64,000 nucleotides of DNA from Bryobacteraceae bacterium (GTDB taxonomy: Bacteria > Acidobacteriota > Terriglobia > Bryobacterales > Bryobacteraceae): contig BPGE01000001.1 in NCBI GenBank assembly GCA_026002875.1, positions 2,356,001-2,420,000 on the forward strand. The letters are read 5' to 3'. Positions 59,074 to 64,000 of this stretch are shown piece after piece (position 1 is the stretch's first letter; every line of letters begins with the position of its first letter). A program made the position numbers and the translations under genes. The notes beneath the pieces were generated by a model. That model had not been told where the DNA came from and ran no database searches. It saw nothing but the letters and a program-made list of their open reading frames with translations.

Positions 59074-60327
59074 TCAGAATTTCAGCCGCTCGTAATCCAC
59101 CGGCTCGTTCGCCAGGTGCAGCTCCGGCTCTCCCGGCATGCGCAGGTAGATGCTCTTCAGCTCCTGGCGCGGAAAGTCGGTCAGTTTGCGGGGAACCGGG
59201 CCATCGTCCGTCCACTCGTACAGATCCACTTCCCACGGATTGAAGGTGTCGCTCAGCCCGCGTTCTTTCGCGATCCGGTACAGGTACACGTTGCCCGGCT
59301 CGTGTCCTCCCAGCCACAGGCCGATGATGTCGAGCCGGAACTTGTCTCTGGAGAACATTACCAGGTTCGTCAGATAATCGTTGCCGATTCCGAAACCGTC
59401 CCCGTCGCGCGCGTAGATGCCCTCGATCATCGCGAGGCCCGTCTTCAGCACGCTCTGATTGTCCAGCGTCTTGTGCGCCCAGATCTCCTGCGCCAGAGGG
59501 CTGACCAGGTTGTCCTCCGCCCGAGCCTGATAGCGGCGGTATCCCGTCTTCAGGTGATTTTCGAAATAGCGCTGCACGCGCTCAACCGCGTCGCGGCACA
59601 TGTGCGGCTTCATCACGTCCGGCACGTTCGCCACCATCCGCATGCCCTGGCAGAAGCGGATGAACGGCAGGCATACGAGCCCCTGCTCGTTCTTCACCGC
59701 CTGCGTCAGGCACATCGAGTGGCCCTTCCACTTGGCGATGTTCAGAAGCCATGTGTCCGGCGCGTTCACCGGCCAGTGATGGGGGATGCGGTCGTAAATG
59801 ACGCCATCGGGCACTTTCGACCACACGATCTCGCGCTCCGCGCGCGGGGAACGGTAGTTCTGCTCCGTCTCGTTCAGCTCCACGCCATGGCGCTCGTAGA
59901 TGTCCATGAAGCCGCGGTAGTGCCACGAATGATAGAGGTTCGTCTCGACGGAGTGAAACTTGCGCACCCCCAGCTCTTTCAGGCCCAGAATCAGCCCTTC
60001 GCAGAATTCCGGGTCCGTGCCCGTGCCCCAGTTCTCTTCATCGGCGCGTCCGCGGCTGCGCACGCTCGTCATGTTCGGCTTGAGAATCACGCGGTGCGAG
60101 ACGGGCACGCCGGGCGCGGTCTTCGGAACAAAGATCTGCCGCGCCAGCGCGAGTCCTTCGCGCAGCTTCGCCTCGCCGTCCATCTTGTGCGGCACGCGCG
60201 TGCGGCGGATGAAGACGGCCTTCGGGTGCTTCTCGATGAATTCATGCAGCCCGAAATAGGGGGTGGAAGCGGCCGAGGCCGGCGCGGCGGCCAGCGCGCC
60301 CAGCATTGCGCGGCGGGTGAGGGTCAT
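59074..60327 (-). CDS. Tat-exported DUF362-like protein
   Basis: A 417-residue protein with a twin-arginine-like leader (TLTRRAMLGALAAAPASAAS) and the DUF362 pattern: RVILKPNMTS near residue 78, VKFHSVETN-like segment, and a central LLNIAKWKGHSMCLTQAVKN. DUF362 proteins have no agreed function; some carry Fe-S ferredoxin parts, which are absent here. Its start overlaps the stop of the upstream gene by 4 bp, so the two form an operon. Confidence 0.7.
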   Translation of the reverse strand: MTLTRRAMLGALAAAPASAASTPYFGLHEFIEKHPKAVFIRRTRVPHKMDGEAKLREGLALARQIFVPKTAPGVPVSHRVILKPNMTSVRSRGRADEENWGTGTDPEFCEGLILGLKELGVRKFHSVETNLYHSWHYRGFMDIYERHGVELNETEQNYRSPRAEREIVWSKVPDGVIYDRIPHHWPVNAPDTWLLNIAKWKGHSMCLTQAVKNEQGLVCLPFIRFCQGMRMVANVPDVMKPHMCRDAVERVQRYFENHLKTGYRRYQARAEDNLVSPLAQEIWAHKTLDNQSVLKTGLAMIEGIYARDGDGFGIGNDYLTNLVMFSRDKFRLDIIGLWLGGHEPGNVYLYRIAKERGLSDTFNPWEVDLYEWTDDGPVPRKLTDFPRQELKSIYLRMPGEPELHLANEPVDYERLKF

Positions 60328-61700
60328 CGCACAGCCTCCTCAAGCGTGATGACTGCGATCCGGTGAAGCCCAGGCTGGTTCCATTCTACACGTCCGCCCC
60401 GCGGCATCAGCTTCAGCGCCGTTGCTTCCGAGCCGGGCTGTTCCAGGCGCGCGGAGCGGAATTCCCCGCGCGCGCCGGCCAGAAAATCGTGCCCGATCCA
60501 GCGCCCGTATCCGATCAGCACGACAGTCAGCTCGCCTTCCTTCTGCCTCCGCAGCACGGGCAGCGCCGTCGCCGCATGCCAGATGCGTACGTCGAGACCA
60601 TGCAGCCCGCGGCCAAGCGGATTGTCCATTCCCAGCTGCTCGCGCAGATCGAGCGCGAACACGAACGGATCCAGCGCCGGCTCCTCCATCACGCGCACCG
60701 TGCCGCGCCCCAGGCGGAACGTCTCCAGCCCGTCGACCCTGCTTTCGCGTTTCGCACCGCTCCACCAGGCTTTCCCCGCCGCACCGGGCTCAGGCGCCAC
60801 AAGCACATGCCCGCCCGCCCCAGCAAACTCGCGCAGCCGCTCCAGCGTCTGCTGCAGAGGCGTGTGATTCACCACAACCGCCATGCGCAACCCGCGCGGC
60901 GCGGAAAACGCGGCGGACGGAATCACGCGCGGCGAAAGCTGCTGCCGCCATGCCAGGTTCAGAATCTCTTCGAACTCCTCGTCCCATTGAGGCACGAGCA
61001 CAGCCAGCGTAGACGCAGCCTGGCGCAGTCCGCTGCCTTTCTGCCGGAGAAAAGCAGCCACGCTGCGCAGCCGCTCCCACGCCGCACGCGCCCGTGGATC
61101 TTCTCTCGCCAGCCCCTCCCGATAAGCGGGCGGAAGCCGCAACACCACCGCGCCGCCGAAAGCCCATGCCTCGGCCAGCGCGATCTCCGCACCCTCATAC
61201 AGCATGCTGTCAGCGGGCGGTTCGTAATCAAGCACAGGCGCGCGCTTCGGGAAGAAGCCCTCGAGCCAGGCGAATGTGTGCAGGTTGCCGTTTATCCAGG
61301 GCTGTTCGGTTGCAGCCGCTTCTCCGTCAAGCGCCATCAGCCCCGGCCACTGCCCGGCGCGGACGGCGGCCATCGCCGGGCTCACATCCCAGTGAGCCTG
61401 TTCGCGCTTCAGCGTCACGATCCGGATGAATGGGCCGTGCCGTTCGAGCAGCGCCCGCAGGGCGGTCTCGCTCTCCGGCGCCGCGATCATGACACCCGGG
61501 AATCCGGCCCGCTTCGCCCCCTCGATGGCGTCCGCATCCACGTCTGCGGCCGCGAGAATCTCGATCCCCTGCGGCGCCGCCGGCGCCCGCGCGGCAGCGG
61601 GCACGACGAGGACGCCTGCCCCGAGCTCCGACGCTCTGCGCACAGCCTCCGGCGACGCCTCGGGCCAAGACAGGATCACCGAGAAAACCGCAAGCAGCAT
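60324..61700 (-). CDS. exported protein of unknown function
   Basis: A 458-residue protein starting with a hydrophobic leader (LLAVFSVILSWPEAS). No family was recognised. The middle has a segment resembling a glutamine-amidotransferase-like or beta-galactosidase trimerisation fold (residues about 225-300: TLAVLVPQWDEEFEEIL, VVVNHTPLQQTLERLREFAGAGGHVLVAP), and the last 60 residues look like a beta-sandwich. ATG 61700 is chosen; TTG 61703 just before it is an alternative. It is co-transcribed with the DUF362 gene. Confidence 0.6.
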   Translation of the reverse strand: MLLAVFSVILSWPEASPEAVRRASELGAGVLVVPAAARAPAAPQGIEILAAADVDADAIEGAKRAGFPGVMIAAPESETALRALLERHGPFIRIVTLKREQAHWDVSPAMAAVRAGQWPGLMALDGEAAATEQPWINGNLHTFAWLEGFFPKRAPVLDYEPPADSMLYEGAEIALAEAWAFGGAVVLRLPPAYREGLAREDPRARAAWERLRSVAAFLRQKGSGLRQAASTLAVLVPQWDEEFEEILNLAWRQQLSPRVIPSAAFSAPRGLRMAVVVNHTPLQQTLERLREFAGAGGHVLVAPEPGAAGKAWWSGAKRESRVDGLETFRLGRGTVRVMEEPALDPFVFALDLREQLGMDNPLGRGLHGLDVRIWHAATALPVLRRQKEGELTVVLIGYGRWIGHDFLAGARGEFRSARLEQPGSEATALKLMPRGGRVEWNQPGLHRIAVITLEEAVR

Positions 61701-61875
61701 CAATGCCGTTATCCCCTCCTGATGCTCTCCGCGCCGTTTCCCGCGGCATTCTCAGCATACAGCGTGCAGGCTCGCCGGGACTGCGCCAGCCACGCAGGGC
61801 TGCCTCGTTCGCATTCCTCCGCGGACGCGGGGTGATTGTATGATGAGAGCAGAGCGCGCCTGCAGCTCACAATCC

Positions 61876-61952
61876 GGGACCGTAGCTCAGCTGGATAGAG
61901 CATCTGCCTTCTAAGCAGAGGGTCGCAGGTTCGAGTCCTGCCGGTCCTGCCA
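61876..61952 (+). tRNA. tRNA-Arg (anticodon TCT)
   Basis: A 77-nt cloverleaf: acceptor stem GGGACCG paired with CGGTCCT, D-arm GCTC/GAGC, anticodon stem TCTGC/GCAGA around loop CTTCTAA giving TCT, T-arm with GTTCGAGTC, and an encoded CCA end at 61950-61952. The anticodon reads AGA arginine codons. Its 3' end is followed by an integrase gene, marking it as the likely integration site of a mobile element. Confidence 0.95.
61918..61952 (+). other. probable attachment site in the tRNA 3' end
   Basis: Tyrosine recombinases of the type encoded at 62111 often use the T-arm and acceptor end of a tRNA gene as attB. The second copy that would define the core lies outside the window, so the exact limits are not known. 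Confidence 0.35.
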
Positions 61953-62110
61953 GAGCAACTCCCTTTCCTTTCACCACTTCCACACTAGCCCAGCCCCCTG
62001 GATTGGTCAATCCATGCCTGGATTCTTGCCGGCGTCTTGCCCTGAATCTTGCCTCCGGCATGCCAATTTTCCACAGCCTGCCGGATGCCACCTGGAGGGA
62101 GTGGTAAGCC

Positions 62111-63403
62111 ATGTTCCGGCTGTTCCGCCCCACCTACACCGTACACGGAGACACCCGGCAGTCTAGAGTGTTCTGGGCTGAATTTACCATGATGAACGGA
62201 GTCAAACTTCGAGAAAGCCTGAAGACTCGCACCTGGGAGACGGCCTGGAAAGTCGCACAGGCACGCGAAGAAGCACTGCTGCTGGAACAGGCCAGGAATG
62301 CGCAGAAATCGCCTCAGACGCGCCGGCGGCCCCGGGATGGGTCCAAGCCTTCCCCCGCCCCCGCCGATCCGTCCACGGCCATTCTGGACCAATTGCAGCC
62401 CATACTGGCTCAGGCGCTCGCACAGGCCATCTCGGGCTTGCTGGCAGGTCAGCTTCCCCAGGCCGGCGGGAAGACTCTCCGGCAGGCCTGCAACGATTTC
62501 CTCCGCACCCTGAAAGCCACTCGGGACAAGTCCACGTTCATGACCGCCCGGTCCGCCCTGAAGCGGGTGCTGGAAATCCTCGGCCGGGACCGGCCGGCGG
62601 AGTCGATCACCCAGGCCGAGGTCATCCGGCTTATCGAACGCCTGAAAGCGGAGAAGCTGTCAGCCCGCACCATCAACCTCGCCGTCTCTCATCTCGCCCG
62701 CGCTCTGGGAGGGACGGTGCGATCCCTCTGGCCGTCCATCCGCAAGCTGAAAGAGAACACCGATGCCGGCCGAGCACTGTCGGATCAGGAAATCCGCCGC
62801 CTGCTGGAGGAAGCCGATCGCCTGGCCGCGGGGCAGGAAAAGCTGATCCTCAGCGACAGCCGCCGCGGCGAGTGGACCCAGACCGCCGGCCCCCGCGGCG
62901 TCCTGCTTCCCTGCTTCCTCCGCCTGCTGCTGTTCACCGGCATGCGCTCCGGAGAAGCAAAGACCCTGCAATGGCGCCATGTGGATTTCCAGAAGGGCCT
63001 CATCTCCGTTCCCGGCACAAAGACCGACGCCGCCAGAAGAGTCATCCCCATGCACCCGGATCTGCAGCGGGTGCTGGAGACGCACAAGGCCTGGTGCGAA
63101 GAACGCTTCGGCGAGATCCGCCCGGAGTGGTTCGTCTTCCCAGCCGGCAGCCCGGCGCCCAACAATCCCCGAAAGCCCGTCTCGGATTTCAAGCACGGCT
63201 GGGAGACGATCCGGGAGAGATCCGGCGTCCAGTGCCGGATGCATGACCTCCGCCACACCTTCATCTCGCGGCTGGCGGAATCCGGCGTGCCGGAAGTCAC
63301 CCTGATGGAACTCGCCGGCCACGTCAGCCGGTCCATGATGCTGCGCTATTCCCACCCGCGCATCGAAGCCCGGCGGGAAGCTGTGCAGGCCATCAAGCTG
63401 TGA
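62111..63403 (+). CDS. tyrosine recombinase/integrase of a tRNA-Arg-linked element
   Basis: A 430-residue phage-type integrase. The N-terminal part includes a region rich in Gln and Lys (about 50-115) and a SAM-like core-binding domain (GKTLRQACNDFLRTLKATRDKSTF). The catalytic domain has Arg in FTGMRSGEAKTLQWRHVD near residue 280, HDLRHTF near 380, His in LAGHVS near 404 and Tyr in MLRYSHPR near 415. All residues of the R-H-R-H-Y set are present. GGAGGGAG precedes ATG 62111. It lies 158 bp from the tRNA and points into the element. Confidence 0.93.
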   Translation: MFRLFRPTYTVHGDTRQSRVFWAEFTMMNGVKLRESLKTRTWETAWKVAQAREEALLLEQARNAQKSPQTRRRPRDGSKPSPAPADPSTAILDQLQPILAQALAQAISGLLAGQLPQAGGKTLRQACNDFLRTLKATRDKSTFMTARSALKRVLEILGRDRPAESITQAEVIRLIERLKAEKLSARTINLAVSHLARALGGTVRSLWPSIRKLKENTDAGRALSDQEIRRLLEEADRLAAGQEKLILSDSRRGEWTQTAGPRGVLLPCFLRLLLFTGMRSGEAKTLQWRHVDFQKGLISVPGTKTDAARRVIPMHPDLQRVLETHKAWCEERFGEIRPEWFVFPAGSPAPNNPRKPVSDFKHGWETIRERSGVQCRMHDLRHTFISRLAESGVPEVTLMELAGHVSRSMMLRYSHPRIEARREAVQAIKL

Positions 63404-63444
63404 TGGGTCCAGATTGCGTGTAAATGGCTTATAACGAGGCGAAA

Positions 63445-63477
63445 CAGGCCGGAGGATACCTGACATCCCCCGGCCTG
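63445..63477. repeat. inverted repeat between convergent genes
   Basis: CAGGCCGG (63445-63452) and CCGGCCTG (63470-63477) form an 8-bp stem with a 17-base loop after the integrase gene. No T-run follows on either strand, so a terminator role is uncertain. Confidence 0.3.
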
Positions 63478-63584
63478 CCCGAACGCTTATAGGCCAATTC
63501 TGGGCTTGCTTGCATGAAAATCTTGCTATATGATGCGTGGGCTGAATTTCTCTAACGCCCCGCCCGTCCCTTGATCCATCAGTC

Positions 63585-63908
63585 TTACGGCACCACCTGC
63601 ACCACTGCCTGGATTGCCGCCATCTCCTCCGCAGCCCGGGCCTGGGCAAGCTGCGCCTCCAGCTGGGCCACCTGCTGCCCGGCGGCGCCGGCAAGCTGAC
63701 GCACACTCAATCCCTGCCTCTCCAGCACCGGCTTCAGCCAGTTCTGCCAGGTCATGCGGATGAATAGATCCGTCTTTCCCTGCACCGTCTGGCCTTCCGC
63801 TTGCAGCCAGGCGACGTGCTGGTCCAGCACGGCTGCAATCGCATCAGGAATCTCAATCACTGCGGGCTCGCTGCCCTCCTCATGGAACGTGATGGTGATC
63901 TTCGGCAT
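63585..63908 (-). CDS. small phage-like protein of unknown function
   Basis: A 107-residue protein. Residues about 1-30 are beta-rich (KITITFHEEGSEPAVIEIPDAIAAVL) and the C-terminal half is a helical, Gln/Ala-rich likely coiled coil (GAAGQQVAQLEAQLAQARAAEEMAAIQAVVQV). ATG 63908 is chosen because AGGAGGAAG lies just upstream; the frame opens further upstream. It is convergent with the integrase gene and probably belongs to the integrated element. Confidence 0.6.
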   Translation of the reverse strand: MPKITITFHEEGSEPAVIEIPDAIAAVLDQHVAWLQAEGQTVQGKTDLFIRMTWQNWLKPVLERQGLSVRQLAGAAGQQVAQLEAQLAQARAAEEMAAIQAVVQVVP

Positions 63909-63934
63909 CTTCTTCCTCCTCCTCGAACTCATCT

Positions 63935-64000
63935 TCACGGAGCCGTGGTCGTGTGCACCCACGTCACTCCTGTGCCGGCCAGGTCCAGATACTTATACCG
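63935..64000 (-). CDS. 3' end of a gene of unknown function (partial)
   Basis: On the minus strand the frame entering at the window edge reads 21 residues (YKYLDLAGTGVTWVHTTTAP at its end) before a stop at 63937-63935. This is 26 bp upstream of the small phage-like gene on the same strand. The style resembles the ends of phage structural proteins, but too little is visible to assign it. Confidence 0.35.
   Translation of the reverse strand, partial: RYKYLDLAGTGVTWVHTTTAP

Overview
The window is high-GC, densely packed bacterial DNA. Most genes are separated by a few bases or overlap by 4 bp. The gene content (Tat-exported carbohydrate enzymes, sulfatase, PhoD-like phosphatase, S9 peptidase, two TonB receptors, a FeFe/NiFe-hydrogenase-type hyp set, a corrinoid methyltransferase cluster) would fit a member of the Acidobacteriota, perhaps Bryobacterales/Solibacter-like. 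That placement is inference from gene style; no rRNA is present to prove it. The outer-membrane receptors, Lnt and SPOR protein show a diderm cell.

Layout. 1-3651 (+): end of a hydrogenase-maturation operon (end of probable hypC, hypD, hypE, hypA, hypB, endopeptidase), read through overlapping start/stop codons. 3620-8024 (-): leuDCBA leucine operon, with a divergent LysR gene at 8212 and a perfect LysR-type palindrome between them. LeuA lacks the usual C-terminal feedback domain. 9162-12407: TonB receptor and PhoD-like phosphatase. 12502-13195: an array of eleven 63-bp units, each with a hairpin whose stem exists in two base-swapped versions. 13372-25480: mixed housekeeping and degradative genes (glycoside hydrolase, ACT protein, PriA, GNAT, HutH, TrmH-type methyltransferase, membrane protein, hydrolase, sulfatase). 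25493-29846: an orphan polysaccharide-type ABC permease followed by two abutting insertion sequences (IS1380 type and ISNCY type).

29949-34687 (+) is a compact corrinoid methyl-transfer operon: B12 protein, homocysteine methyltransferase, DUF1638 protein, UroD-like methyltransferase and the RACo-type reductive activator. Together these look like a methionine synthase taken apart into separate proteins, with an unknown methyl donor. A redox-flavoured group follows (hemerythrin, radical SAM/SPASM protein, Crp/Fnr regulator, ferredoxin, cupin).

37739-61703 holds an AddA-like helicase-nuclease with an Fe-S nuclease domain, SPOR protein, Lnt, GH20-like protein, the pgi-moxR-ychF group, an S9 peptidase fused to an FGE-like domain, and a TonB receptor/ECF transporter/methyltransferase operon (50585-54729). 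A CPA2 antiporter, a CorA-like protein, an SDR, a DUF362 protein and an exported protein of unknown function close this part. At 61876 a tRNA-Arg(TCT) is followed by a tyrosine recombinase and phage-like small genes. This is the edge of an integrated element that continues beyond the window.
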